This document shows, in pieces, positions 1-11,464 of a stretch of DNA of 64,000 nt (position 1 is its first letter; every line of letters starts with the position of its first letter). The stretch comes from Vermamoeba vermiformis (Eukaryota > Tubulinea > Echinamoebida): assembly GCA_045837725.1 (NCBI GenBank), contig JBEWZL010000294.1, positions 62,001 to 126,000 on the forward strand, written 5' to 3'. The translations under genes and the position numbers were made by a program. The notes beneath the pieces are model-generated. The model saw nothing but the letters and a program-made list of their open reading frames with translations, had not been told where the DNA came from and made no database searches.

Positions 1-315
1 CCCTGTTCCCGCCTTTACTCCTAAGGTACGTTGTCTTGTCCATTTTTTTTTCGGCGCGGATCTTGCCATCATTTTTATTTATCCTGTTTGCCTCTTAATT
101 ATTAGGAGATTGTTGTACCTCTTCCTTGGTTAATAGCATGCCGCAGAAAATTCTATTAAAAATCACAAAGAGACGTTCCTATCTTTGAGACGGATGTGTT
201 CGAAACCGGAACTAACGATTTTTCGTAATAGGGCAAGTACCAAGGCAAGCTCCTCGGTGTTGACACCAACCAAAACCCTATTGTATGCTTCCAATTCCAA
301 TACGATTTGGAATAA
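1..315 (+). CDS. 3' end of an unidentified gene (last two exons)
   Basis: The window opens inside an exon that ends at 25 with a GTACGT donor. An intron follows (26-231), then a final exon 232-315 ending in TAA. The visible product reads PVPAFTPK, then GKYQGKLLGVDTNQNP, and ends QFQYDLE. The splice is phase 0 and the frame stays open across it. Too little is visible to assign a family, and the start lies outside the window. The intron is long for this region (206 nt) and shows nothing else recognisable. The coding call rests on the clean splice sites and open frame only. Confidence 0.55.
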
Positions 316-647
316 ACTAAAGCTCCTCCAATAGAGTAAAGCTAGCTTAATAATACACGTGCACTTTTTGATCGCTTTATCATCAGTACTTATTATTGGT
401 CATACTTAACAACACCAGATCAAATATAAGCCACAGGAATCAATTTTATTTGAGCTAAAAATTGATTGTTCGGAAAGTGTAACGGGATGTGGTTCGAAGC
501 CATTTTAATGAGGAACATAATCATCTATATAGCGTGCGTATAAAGTAGTATCATATTCAAAGGTTAAGGTGTTTATTTTAAAGAAATTTATATATCGAAG
601 TATTTACACTGACGGATCTACTATCAGTTTCCTATTAACAGCTTCAT
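316..647. other. Intergenic, no gene seen
   Basis: This is an AT-rich gap between the 3' ends of a forward gene (stop at 315) and a reverse gene (stop at 648). It should hold both 3' UTRs. I see no open frame, RNA gene or clear repeat. Confidence 0.6.
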
Positions 648-2309
648 CTAGTGCGAGACCTTGTTCAAGAATGCAGCAGCGAATGATTGCACGAAGCGAG
701 GCAAGATGTTAATTAAGAACGGCGAGACTGCGTTGGAAGGGTGATCGGCAATGACGACCTTAATGTTGTGCATTAGGCCATTGAAACCCATCTCGGCGAC
801 TGTCTCCGCGGTAACGACATTGCCTATAGTAAGGATGATTATTAGGAGAGCATTTTCGGCGAAATAATGAGGATTAAACAGATCTGCTCGCAACAGCGCC
901 AATTTTGTTTGGAATATTCTCGGTAATATCTACGTAAATCAAGTACATAATAACAACGACGTACCGTATTTAAATAAGGCAGATTTCTCGTTGCCAGCAA
1001 GGCGAGCAAACTCGGATTCAGTGGGACCAGGAGCCAACAGACTTACATGGACGCCAGTACCCATGCACTCGCTAATATTTACCATATTAGTACATCAAAT
1101 GACGCGCTATCGAGAGCGGAACAGTTTTAAAGCGATGGATACTGCTTTCGACTGCCGATCTGAAAAGTACTTACTGCCAGAGTGCTTCAGAGAAAGAAAG
1201 AACGTATGCCTTAGTAGCGTAGTAGCTAGCCATGCCAGGTCCTATCGATTATACTCATTAAATAACGTTCTGCATGCAGATCCAGCTCGTTACAAACCTG
1301 GGAAATAGCCAGCAGTGCTTCCAATGTTCAAAATACCGCCAGATTTCTTCTCCAACATGGCGGGCAAGAACAATGAGGTCAATTGAGTCAATGAAGTCAC
1401 GTTTAAGGTGCACATATCGGCTTGTGTTTTTTGATCGGTCTCTGAAAACAAATCCGCTTAGAAATCACTTCATCATCGCTTTATGTAATATTAATTACCT
1501 GCAATCTTCTTAGAAGCGCCAGATCCGGCTATAAAATAGAAAACAACGCATTAGATAAAGAATAAAATTTAAGGTGCTGGATCTCGTACCATTATTAACT
1601 AAAACATCGATATGGTAACCGCGTTTAGTGACTTCTTCGAAGAGTGTTTGAGCAGAAGCGGTATTGGAGAGATCGGCAGCGATGTAATCGACCTTCTTGT
1701 TGAATCCAGGCACGGCCTTCTTCATCTTGTCCGCAGCCTCGCGCAACTTGTCTTCAGAACGGGAAACGAGCAGCAAATTATATCCGTGTTGAGCGAAGAC
1801 CTTGGCAAGTGCAAGACCTATAATGTTATGTATTTAGCCTTCGGAAATCATTTCAAAAAAATTAACAATTTTGGATTTGATTTTGCAAACGCATAAAACG
1901 GATTAATTATCGGTCAATAATATCCGATTTTGTTTACCTATGCCGGTTGATGCCCCAGTAATCAATGCGGTTTGATCCGTGGTTACTTTGAAGTCCTTTT
2001 TAATGAATCTGACGGGAGCTTGTACCAAGAGAAGTGCAATCAAGCCTAAAAATTATCATAATTAACGTGGTGCTATATATAATAAGATTCTTGCGTTTTT
2101 TTTTTCACAAACAATTTTAGGTCCCGATCTAAAATTGCGAACCCAAAATCTATCTATAATAAGTAAATTAGACTATCAATATTACCTAAAAGACCAAACC
2201 AGAACCAAAAGCCGCCATATCCGGTAAAAATCAGCTTAATAAGGCCCCACAAAAGGCTGAAAGAGGATGCGACGATCCCGACTTCGTTAAACAAACCAAC
2301 TGTAACCAT
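648..2309 (-). CDS. Short-chain dehydrogenase/reductase, membrane-anchored 3-ketoacyl-CoA reductase-like (HSD17B12 type)
   Basis: Multi-exon gene starting at ATG 2307-2309 with a hydrophobic N-terminus (MVTVGLFNEVGI, then GFWFWFGLL) that should anchor it in the ER membrane. A Rossmann SDR domain follows: cofactor loop TGASTGIG, NNAG strand (VNNAGSGASKKIA, completed only after splicing at about 1590), catalytic Ser in GSTAGYFP, and YxxxK as YYATK. A PGPTESEF segment follows the active site. The C-terminal exon reads NVVTAETVAEMGFNGL and ends FLNKVSH. Family members of this build reduce 3-ketoacyl-CoAs in fatty-acid elongation or act on steroids; substrate cannot be told from sequence. All catalytic motifs are present, so it should be active. 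I inferred about seven exons from GTAAGT-like donors and TAG/CAG acceptors. Confidence 0.88.
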
Positions 2310-3122
2310 TGTTGTCGTGTTGTAGCTTGTTTAAATATTGATTAATACTAAAAAACTTAAAAACTTCTTTAGACCCGGGTCAGGGCTTTATTTGGCGGAG
2401 AAATGGGTAATTTGACGGAGGCGCGGAAGCGAAGGAAAACAAACGCCGCTTAGGCACAACACCACAAATGATAATAATTTATTGCATTAGGCATCTTAAT
2501 ATATCAGCAAAGAACGGGGTAAAGCTGAATGGAACACCGATTTCAAGTTCAGTAACTCGAGGTAAGTGAAACTGGACGTGTTTCAATTATTAATACCAAT
2601 TCAAATAATTATGTATGTGCATCTAACGCTGTCTAAATTTCATTCAGTTGAACTATTGATGATTTAATTATTTTAAATTTTTTTTTCAAATATTAATTGT
2701 AACCTGATCTTTAAGCTGCAGTATTTTAGATCACAATGCCTATAATAAGCAAGTACGAGTTAATTGTCCCTCAGATTTGCTTTCTCTTCTGCAGATGCTT
2801 CGTAAACACCTCTGATTGTATTGTACCGTGCTTTCTGCCTGCACTTCTTGCATTTCTGCCTTTAAAGCCTAGTATTGTATGATGAGGGTTACTGTAGCAT
2901 GGCTGGTACGTACGAAAAGATGAAACTATTTTGAACTGTGTTCCTCTAGAGAAATCGTCCGGATCCCTCGTGGAACCAAAAATAATTTGTTCAAGAATGA
3001 GTGATTCGCCTTTCATTGTGAAACAAATAAGGCTCAGCACGGAGAGATGTCATAAATTGATATGTATTTCGGAAATAGTTATCACTGGCCACGTGGGTCT
3101 TTGACCAAATCTTTTCATAAGT
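2310..3122. other. Intergenic region, about 810 nt, no gene seen
   Basis: The gap lies between two divergently transcribed genes (reverse SDR starting at 2309, forward membrane protein starting at 3123), so it should hold both promoters. Open frames here are short, lack ATG support and show no domain. A run of T at 2681-2686 and AT-rich tracts are the only compositional features. Confidence 0.5.
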
Positions 3123-3714
3123 ATGCTCGTTTTAGGCGCAGTTTGTTCCATTTATTTCCAAATCGTTATATACACTACAACACTAGTCATGCACGGAGCT
3201 ATAGCCGCACTTCAGATCACCAAACAAAATCTAGCCAAACTACTCTTCGGCCTATCTTTCGTCCCATCGCTAGGCATCGCCTCGATTCTACTCCGCTCGT
3301 CATTTGGTTATAGTATGTGGCGTATAATGTTAACTGTTATGGCCGGATGCGCTCCTGCAGCTTTTCTGGTACGTGGATTTTTCAGATCAACCAGCACTTC
3401 GCAACGGAGGCATGAAGAAGCTTTATTTTGGCGCGAATTAATACCTTGTCTCATCGGTAAGCCATAATAATATGAAATATGCACTTCTTGAAACACTACT
3501 AATTGCGATTTATATTAAAGTTCCGATCGTGTTATGTTTTGCCGTCGATACCAAACCTTTTTACATTTTTGGAAGGCTAATACAAGCCGCATCACTATGG
3601 ATGTATATTGCATGTATTATATCTCAATTGTTAATAATTCAAACTGCGAATAATTGTTTGCCGGATCCTCATTGCGAAGATCTGCCCTCGAAAGAGGAAA
3701 TAAAGCGACTTTAA
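3123..3714 (+). CDS. Small polytopic membrane protein, unknown
   Basis: Two exons. The first starts at ATG 3123 and ends in CLI plus one base before a GTAAGC donor at about 3462. The intron ends TTAAAG, and the second exon gives VPIVLCFAVDTKPFYIFG and ends EEIKRL. Joined length is about 175 residues. Four or five hydrophobic segments are visible: around MLVLGAVCSIYFQIVIYTTT, KLLFGLSFVPSLGIA, MWRIMLTVMAGCAP, VPIVLCFAV and LWMYIACIISQLLII. The C-terminal tail is acidic with a Cys pair (NNCLPDPHC). I do not recognise the family. The splice keeps the hydrophobic pattern, which supports one gene rather than two ORFs. Confidence 0.6.
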
Positions 3715-3970
3715 TACCACGATATAATTATAATCTATGTGCTATTGATTATCCGAATATTGAAACATTCCCAAGCGTCATTCATCGCTGCCAGTCAAGT
3801 TTGTCAGCGGGATATTAATATTGGGTCCCAATTACCATATATGGAAAGTGCAACCGGACAAAAACGGCGAGTTACCGCTCTATGATTAGGTACATATCTA
3901 TTCACGTATTATTGTGACGAATCATTATTTACATTATTAACAACATTTTCTACAATTTCAAGTGCCGGAT

Positions 3971-5712
3971 CTAGCGACACCGCATGAGCGTTACAATGAT
4001 GAGTGCGCCGAAGAATTGCAATTCAGTGAAGCCACGTTGAGGCCATGGAATGAGACTAGTGAGTTCAATCTTCCTGTTCACCGCAGATCTGCGCATCGTA
4101 TCTAACAGCATGAGGTTCAATACGGGTAAGCAGAAATACGCCACGTTTGTGAGGAGTTGGTAGAAAAATCTGCCATCGCTAATGTATTGTAATATTATGG
4201 ACCAATCTAGCATCAATATGTTGATAAGAACTGCTGCTGATAAGATCTGGATCCGTTTTCGACAGAATCCATCGTGACAGACCGCGTTGAATAGGCCAGT
4301 TGGAAAAGCATATGAGCTTAATAGATGATTATATGTGAATACTAAGACGAGTTGGCCAATGAATTCGAAGCATTGCACGCTGTACGGATGTGTAACGATA
4401 GTGCCGATCGCGACCATTGCAATTATGATATAGCCAGCCACTTGATTCTTCAAATCGTTCTCTAATAGGACTTTGCTTAATAGTATATTGATGAAAAATA
4501 TTGCGCAAAGGACTATCCAAGGAACCCATTCGTGAAACAAATCCACTATGACAGGCATCCGTGACAGGTCATAACATAGAACTGGCGCGAGAAGGTAAAA
4601 TAACACGCGAAAGAGATCGCTGTTCAAGGGCAGTGCGGCTAATGCACGGAATAACGTTAGTAAAGCTGTCATATCTTCCGGATGTGAAGCCCGAAACTTA
4701 CAAAAATAAGGTGTTCTATTAATAGGACGACATAATATCAGCTTTGTGTGCGCTGCATTTGTTATGTAATCGCTCAAATCAAAGATTATCTCGCAGACTG
4801 CGCGCGGATCCTCGGTCCAACGCTCACTTCGCGCATCAAATCTGAGCGAACAATAGAACTCCGGGGCCGCACTGATATTCGTTGTAAAAGTGCCCAGCAG
4901 ACTTAACTTCTGGGCGGTAGATTTGACCATATACTTGCTATCGTAAAAATGCATTAGATACTGGAAGGGGGCGATGTTCCGCAAGAGAAATGAAGAATTG
5001 ACGTCTTACTTTTCAGCAAGATTATGGATGCGCCTAAGACCGCTCATAGTGTAAGACTTTAATTCTAATAGCTCTCTATTGTATCTTTCGGCCAACGCAA
5101 AATCGTGCAATCGCCGATCGAGTGGATACGACTCCTGAAATTCGATTGTGGTTAAATGATTTGTTTATAGGTGATTTAATCGTAATGTTGCATAGTAAAT
5201 ACCTCGTAGTCTTTCCAAGCTGCAGGACCGACCTCAAATTCATCGGAAGTGATGCCATCCGAAAGTGTCATTCTGACAATTGCTCCATTTAGTTTTTTCG
5301 AAGTCAATATATCTAAATGATAAAGAAATACCGTTTAATCGTATTTTCAAGGATTATTTTCTTCATTGCACGCTTATTTGCGAAATTCAGCCAATATTTG
5401 CTAACTAAACGGCATTCGTAGCTGCCGCGGGCGTCTACGAACGATAAAATATGTTCCATAATTTCCTGTGATGTATATAATCAGTAAGACGTTCTTTAAA
5501 TCGATGACATCATGTTCCGTAAAGGATGTGCATCTCGTTTCCGAGTTTTCTTTACAATTCTCCTTTCGCTGGCTTACCGCAGGCATGATTCCATCGATTA
5601 AGCTTTCGCTAGGGGTAGCTTCGAAGGTCATCGACTTTTTCTGCGTTGTTTTGAGGGTATGCACGCAGATGCAGCCAATAAGACCGAGGAACGCAAGACA
5701 AATCCATAACAT
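3971..5712 (-). CDS. F-box domain fused to a polytopic membrane protein
   Basis: Start ATG 5710-5712. Exon 1 gives an N-terminal hydrophobic helix (MLWICLAFLGLIGCICV) and ends SLIDGIMPA. A 112-nt intron (5466-5577, GTAAGC donor) joins it to EIMEHILSFVDARGS then YECRLVSKYWLNFA. Across the splice this gives MPAEIMEHILSFVD, a close match to the F-box core (LPxEILxxILSFLD...LVSKxW). Later exons give a linker (AERYNRELLELKSYTMSGL) and then a long exon of at least six hydrophobic helices, for example APVLCYDLSRMP, WIVLCAIFFINILL, YIIIAMVAIGTI and LQFFGALIIVTLM. F-box proteins normally recruit substrates to SCF ubiquitin ligases. A membrane-embedded form suggests a membrane-anchored adaptor. The exact splice after NFANK uses a GTGCAA donor and is less certain. 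The family of the membrane part is unknown to me. Confidence 0.68.
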
Positions 5713-6068
5713 CTCGATATTATTTCAATTGTGGTCCTCTTTTGCGAAGAGGTATATAAATAAGCGTAAACCACAAAAGAATTTAGGTGAGTTTTCCCTT
5801 TGTCGTTCATGAAAATCGTCCTGTCGAATCTTTTCACCGGGATCTATATTTAAGACCTGTCAAAACTACCAACAGCACGGAATGAGATGTGTCTTGCTTC
5901 ATTTCTGTTCCTTTATTCGTTCCGGCTGAGTTTCCGCTTGCCTCCCAATTTTTTTGTTTTTTTTTTCGGTCACCCGATGTATTGCGCTATCGTTCAGAAC
6001 AAGCACCACAAACGCGTAGTTTGTTCAGTTAGTATTAGTATAACGGCACATAGGACCCATTGTTAAGT
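5713..6068. promoter_or_regulatory. Shared divergent promoter region
   Basis: About 356 nt separate the divergent F-box/membrane gene (start 5712, reverse) and the FPG gene (start 6069, forward). It contains a TTCATGAA core at about 5808-5815 and T-rich tracts near 5950. No gene is visible. The promoter role is inferred from position. Confidence 0.45.
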
Positions 6069-8097
6069 ATGCCAGAGCTTCCGGAAGGTAAGAGCAGCGT
6101 TTATCTTGCAAGATCGTGCTGGATCTGCGCAGTACAGCAAGTACTAACAACCTTATGTTAATTAGTGGAAAGAGCACGCGCTTACATTCACGACCATTGT
6201 GTGGGGAAAAAGGTCGTTAATGTAGAGGTGGTAAGTAGATCCGGAGAAAAACTAATTTTTAAAATTACACAGACCCCAATTAATTAACATAAATACTCTA
6301 CAACTAACCGTACACTATCGGTGTATTTATTTAAATTGGTATTAAATCATAATCAAGCAAAGAAATTCTAAGAAATAAATTTAGGCTCAAGACACCATAG
6401 TCTACGACGGTATCGCTCCAGATGCATTCGCTGCGCAATTAAAAGAAAGGACATTTAAGGACACTAAGCGGAGAGGCAAACACTTTTGGGTGGTGCTTGA
6501 TGAAGGACCACATCCGCTGTTTCATCTTGGCATGACCGGCAAATTTGTCGTAAGAACTACCTCTATCACTATCTAATACCTATATGATGTATATTAATAG
6601 TATAATAGGTTCGTAGTCCCGACGGCGTGTTCTTAAAAGCAGAAATGAAGCGTGCAATCTTCGAGGAAAAAGCGGCTCAGATTAAAGTGACCGAAATTAA
6701 AGTGACTAAGGAGACCGAGACGAATAATAACAATACGAATAATAATACGAATGTTAAAAAAGAGAATAGTGGCGATGAGAATAAGAATAGTGAAAGTGAT
6801 GAGAAGTTTGAAATGAGTGTCGATGAAGATTTTGAGAAGCCACGAGGCGACGAGAAAAAGAAGCCTAAGAATAACAAGGACAAAAAGAACAACACTAATA
6901 CTAAGAAAGATAAAGCAGAAAAAGAAGAGAATAAAAAGAAGAAGAAAAATTCGAAGAAAAAAAAGAAAAATGAAACTGACGCTGAAGACGAGTCCAATGA
7001 AGGTGAAGCAGTGATTATAACTGAGACTGAATGGCCTCCTCGATGGCACAAATTACTCGTTGAATTTGACGACGGTACTAAAATGGCGTTCTCGGATCCA
7101 AGAAGGTAATTTGGCTGTTCACTGAACCGTTCTTTCACTGAACTAAGAATACTTTGACTTCATTGACCGTTGATTTAGACTCGGAAGAATTCGAGTCAGA
7201 GCAGATCCAGCGACAGAAGAGCCAATCAAAAGCCTCGGCTACGATCCGATCCTTGATGAAATTGATGATGAAGCGTTCAACGCGATGGTTTTGAAAAGAA
7301 AAGCGCCTATTAAAGCTCTATTATTAGACCAAACTGTCTTTGCAGGTGTTGGCAACTGGATCGCGGACGAGGTATACCAATAACACATATTTCCTTTTAA
7401 GGAAAATACTTATCCGTTTCCTTTTTAGGTGCTGTACCAATCGTCAATTCACCCCGCAAGACCGTCGAACACTTTAACGACCGAAGAACTAGCGCGGCTG
7501 AAGACACATGTCAAAGATGTCATTCAGACAGCTGTCAATGTCGGTGCGGATTGGCGACAGTTCCCGAAGACGTGGCTGTTTCATTTCCGCTGGGACAAGG
7601 CCAAGAAGAATAAAAAGCACGTGACAGGGACTGGCGAGGCCATTGAATTTGTCACCGTTGGCGGAAGAACTTCCGCTGTCGTTGTTTCGAAGCAGATCCC
7701 GCCAGCCGATTACGATGTAAGAGTATTCATACTGTCATATACATTATACTAATACTATTAATATAGCCTAATAAGAAGAAGAAAGGCAAAAAGAGAAAAA
7801 AATCTGAAAGTGACAGCGACGACGAGGTGTCATCAGAGAGCAGCGAGCCACCGAAGAAAAAACAAAAGAGAACAAGTGCTGCGAGCAAAAAGGACAACAA
7901 AAAAGAGAAAAAAGAAACGAAGAATAAGGGTAAGACCAAAAAATCAATCGGGAAGAAGAAAAAGAGCAAAAAGTAAGTGGATGTGCCTGGATGAACATCA
8001 AATGGAGTACCTGATTCTAATAATGGCTTGTATTATTATTAATAGGGGCCTATCATTATCGTCGAGTTCTGATTCAGAAAGTGATTTTGAAGGCTAA
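6069..8097 (+). CDS. Formamidopyrimidine/5-hydroxyuracil DNA glycosylase, plant-type FPG (Fpg/Nei family)
   Basis: The first exon encodes MPELPE, the family N-terminus with catalytic Pro2 and Glu3, and is spliced to VERARAYIHDHCVGKKV. The catalytic-lattice Lys lies in RRGKHFWVVL, followed by HLGMTGKFV. The H2TH region is LLLDQTVFAGVGNWIADE, then VLYQSSIHPARPS. The C-terminal loop FVTVGGRTSAVV with an Arg replaces the Cys4 zinc finger, as in zincless plant FPG. Two lysine-rich stretches stand out. One is an insert of about 130 residues (about 6680-7020) of K/E/N-rich sequence in the N-terminal domain between GVFLKAEMKRAIF and WPPRWHKLLVEFDDG. The other is a K/S-rich C-terminal tail ending SDSESDFEG. 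The enzyme removes oxidised bases and nicks the strand in base excision repair; the tails probably aid nuclear targeting or DNA binding. Seven or more exons, all junctions in frame. Confidence 0.93.
7389..7406 (+). promoter_or_regulatory. CArG-like palindrome inside an FPG intron
   Basis: ATTTCC-TTTTAA-GGAAAA lies within the intron between ADE and VLYQ. It has the CC(A/T)6GG core bound by MADS-box factors, with the TTTCC...GGAAA extension known from Mcm1/SRF sites. The match is visible; binding is inference. Confidence 0.35.
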
Positions 8098-8317
8098 AGC
8101 AAGTTCGAGTTTCTAGGAGCTTCATACGAATCGGTTGTTAGTTATAGCTAATAAAAGACTGTGGCTCATGCGTCATAGACAAATAGGGAAATTTACTTAA
8201 TTAGGAAATATTTTAGATGAGTTCATTTATGAGTTTTATTTACTCGTCAGTTAAATTCACCAAAGCATAAAAATAAATTTTTGAGCGTTGGAATTATTAT
8301 CGAATAGATATTTAATC

Positions 8318-8733
8318 ATGGAACAACTAAACGTAGCCGATTGGAAAACTAAAATCAAAGAAGCGATCCCGAAAGTCGCATTCGTTGCAACATGCGTGCC
8401 TGCTTTACTTCAACTTCGAAGATTCAAAGGAGTCGATTCTAGTACTTACGTAAGCTATTCTGGTGGTCTACCACTCTCTTTTCGCTCAGCAAGTCGATTC
8501 TTCTGCATCGGATTCCTAGCTCGAACCTTCATCGAGAAAGGAGCCGATAACCTCTGCAAGAAAAACCTCCTTCGAAGATGTTTAATAACACTACGCTGAT
8601 GACTTGGACCGCAACCAACAGCATTGCTTTCGGATTCCATCCGGCGATCGGATTCGCAGCTGTCACTACAGCCGGCTGTGAAGCTGCTCGAGCATACATT
8701 TATGGAGTTAAGAAAGTATATCAAGGCAACTAA
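8318..8733 (+). CDS. Small membrane protein, possibly a PQ-loop/semiSWEET-like triple-helix unit
   Basis: Exon 1 is 8318-8449 (44 codons) and ends GVDSSTY before a GTAAGC donor. The intron is 8450-8577. Exon 2 is 8578-8733 (51 codons plus TAA) and starts MFNNTTLMTWTATNSIAFG. The product is about 95 residues. Hydrophobic segments are VAFVATCVPALLQLRR, TWTATNSIAFGFHP and AIGFAAVTTAGCEAA, ending IYGVKKVYQGN. The order helix, Pro-Ala-Leu-Leu-Gln, short basic loop, two more helices loosely recalls semiSWEET or PQ-loop units. That assignment is a guess, since sequence motifs are weak. Read without the intron the frame breaks; with it both exons fit exactly in phase 0. Confidence 0.5.
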
Positions 8734-8899
8734 TATCTATTAGTAGTATGCCGCCTAATTTAACTGGCATTCGAAAAGACAGAAATTCATTAAAAAAAAT
8801 TGTAATTCGTGATAAGTAATAAAAAACGTTTCATATGCATAATATCAAGTGTTAATCAAACAAAAAACTAAGTTTTTACCAGTTCTAAAACTATCGTAT

Positions 8900-11320
8900 C
8901 TAAACACGAGCAAACTCGATCCAGTTGAAGTTCATCACGTCAGGAATTCCAACGCGTGAGTTACTCGCGCATGCTGGTGAGTTGGCCCAAGAGAAGACCT
9001 GGCAAAGAAAATAATAATTAGAACGGGACACGACGTGAGTTACATATAGCAACACTTACCGGCTGTTGATCGTGAGTAGGACCGCTCTATATAATAACAA
9101 TAGGCTTAGTATCGCTATTGGCGTTAAAAAATATTGAATTTTTAACGTACTTGAGCCATGATCGTCATGTCTCTGATGGTCTCATGTGACACGGCCTTGG
9201 AGTCGTATCCACCCATGCAATCAGGCTTCTGTAGGTACAGTTAGTATATAGGTCCCTAGTAGTATCTATAGTTAACATACGGTTGGTTCCAAATCGAATC
9301 GTGAAGAGATCTGGTTGCCTGGATCTCCCAACGAGTACGAGTCCTTCTGCCAGTTGTTGTATCTCAAGATCTTTTGGATGTCATTCAAGCCTTGAACCTT
9401 CGATTGATCGCGACGGAAGATGTTGGCGCGAGGGTAAAAGTCGTAAGCCATGTGAGGCGAACGTGCCACGATGTCATTCCCTAAAGTGTCAAAGTGTCAA
9501 AAATTGAACGCGTTTGTGACACTAGAACTAGTCGAATACTTACATCCGATGCGTGCACGCACTTCAGGGAAGAAAGGAATGTTGTAGCTGGGCCAGTAAC
9601 CGAATCTGAGGACATCAGTCTTGTCGGCTGACTGGATGTAGCCAGGGATCTGTTCGGCAATCCACAAAAGGTTATCCTTCAACGGAGCGTTGGGTTCGAA
9701 GAGCTTGTAGTCCACAACCATCCACTACAATACGAGTCAATATACGTAAATACGGACTTTTGTGCAAGTACCTGATTGTTGTAGGTGCCGCTGTTGTACT
9801 TGGAGAACACTTCGACCCATTGTTTGCCGTTGTTGGCCATACGATTGGCAACCATCACGCGCATCCAGCTGAAGAGTGAGCGAGGAGTAATCACATCGTA
9901 AATTGACATGTTGACGACAGACAACGAAGTTTCGATGACGTTCAGACCACTAGTTTGACAACATTAGTTCAATGACACGTGTCAAATGTCAAACTGCGTA
10001 CCTGTTCGTAATGTAGAAGTCGTCGATGGACGCCAAGGCAGCAGGGTAGGACGAGAACGAGACTTGACTGGAGGACGTGAAGGGGTCGTTGAGAGGCAAG
10101 TCGTAGTGTTTCATGATGCGCAACATGAACGAGTAGGTCCACCATGCAGTGTGGCCTGAGAACATGGCACTCAAGTCACCAGTCACTTTGATCAGTGCTG
10201 AGCAATGGCCGTTCAAGCCCATGTACCGGGTCAGTTCGTGATCCGTCATCGAGTTGAAGTCTGGGCGGTCCTTTCTGCATTTGCAAATAGCATCATATTA
10301 ATATAACGATATATTATATTACTGAATAGTGGTCTACAACGTACTTGTTGACGACGTTCTTGAGATCAAGCATGTCGCCCCAACTGCCCAAAATGTACAT
10401 ATCAATCAAGCTCATAGAGCTAGCACTGACGCTGTTATAGCCCGCAGATAGACCCTCGAGCTGAGCAAGAACGAATGAGACCTATACGAGTATATTAATC
10501 GACAATACTACTGATTTTTAATGGCGCAAACTCACGTGTCTCCAGTACGGATCTGCTGAGTTTTTGTTGGCTTCATTCTTCAACCAAGTATATTGGTCCT
10601 TAAAAAATTGTGCCATGGGAGCATATGCGTCCTATGAATAAATTTTAGTGTCGGTTGAAATGATCGTAAAGGAAATCTGGATTTGGTAAATCCGGATCTT
10701 TGTAAAATGGATTAGAACTTACAGATTTCTTGAAGAAAATTGACCAACAATTGATTTTGTGTTGCGCAATGCGCTTGGCAGTCAAAACACCTTCGAGGTA
10801 ACCAGCGGCATAAGATTGGACTTTATCGGCCGAGAGCACGTTGCTGTGGACGTACAAACGACTCCAACCAGTGCTATTAATCTCGTCATAATAGTAGCCC
10901 CATGCAGCTATATTAAAATTGATTTAATTATGAGCTTGTCGTTGAAAACTCAGTTCGTGATTTTTCACTTTTTAATAATCTTCGTCTAATCATTATAATT
11001 TAATTGCAATAATATTCAGATATGGACGAATTATTATTTTATCGCTATATATATTTATAAGGCTTTTATCTTTGCTTACCTCCGTTTGTGTCAACCACTT
11101 GAGGAGTGAAAGTGTAGGAATTCGACGAAGCGGAGTAATAGATCGTGCCAGATAATGTCTCGCTACAATAATAAATATTTATTAGAATATTATCATTATA
11201 TTTGGTCGCAATTTCGATTTCCGTCTCTTGATCAAACAAACAAATTGGTCAATAATCTTACTCGGCAGCAACCAACGACAAAGCAATAAGCACCACGTTT
11301 ATAAATAACAGGCCCTTCAT
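8900..11320 (-). CDS. Phospholipase B-like protein (PLBD / lysosomal N-terminal-nucleophile hydrolase family)
   Basis: Start ATG 11318-11320 with a signal peptide (MKGLLFINVVLIALSLVAAE). About eleven exons follow, all in phase. Family hallmarks are AAWGYYYDEINSTGWSRL, the linker YAAGYLEGVLTAKRI, LDLKNVVNK, and the nucleophile block MGLNGHCSALIKVTGDLS. In that block the Cys after Gly-His is the residue expected to be exposed by autocleavage in these Ntn hydrolases. Next come SGHTAWWTYSFMLRIMKHYD, TSLSVVNMSIYDVI, LLWIAEQIPGYIQSAD and FPEVRARIG, and the C-terminal PDVMNFNWIEFARV. About 540 residues, the usual family length. Expected in lysosomes or secreted, where it deacylates phospholipids or cleaves amides. 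One intron (9950-10001) carries a striking inverted repeat around TGACACGTGTCA. Confidence 0.93.
9952..9995. repeat. Intronic inverted repeat enclosing TGACACGTGTCA
   Basis: AGTTTGACA (9952-9960) and TGTCAAACT (9987-9995) form perfect 9-bp arms. Between them lies the 12-bp palindrome TGACACGTGTCA (9973-9984). The whole unit fills almost all of the intron 9950-10001 of the phospholipase B-like gene. Confidence 0.8.
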
Positions 11321-11464
11321 TTGTGGTGGCACGTTGATTCGATCTGCGATAAAGAAAAAGCTCGCGCAATTTCTAAAACCACGTGCGACCGATCAATGCA
11401 ACACAACAGCAAAATTAACCTTATAATTATAAAATATATATCATAAGCACGATCGCCATTAACT

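Noticed and set aside
2771-3040. A reverse-strand 89-codon frame
   Set aside because: No domain, no supporting splice sites, unlikely amino-acid composition.
5466-5577. A 25-nt intron in the F-box/membrane gene
   Set aside because: A 112-nt intron with a GTAAGC donor gives a better F-box (MPAEIMEHILSF) and a normal intron length.
6633-7138. Reverse-strand frames opposite the FPG insert
   Set aside because: Same cause: complement of AAG/GAG codons.
8318-8733. A frameshift in the small membrane-protein gene
   Set aside because: An intron at 8450-8577 with a good GTAAGC donor joins the two frames in exact phase 0.
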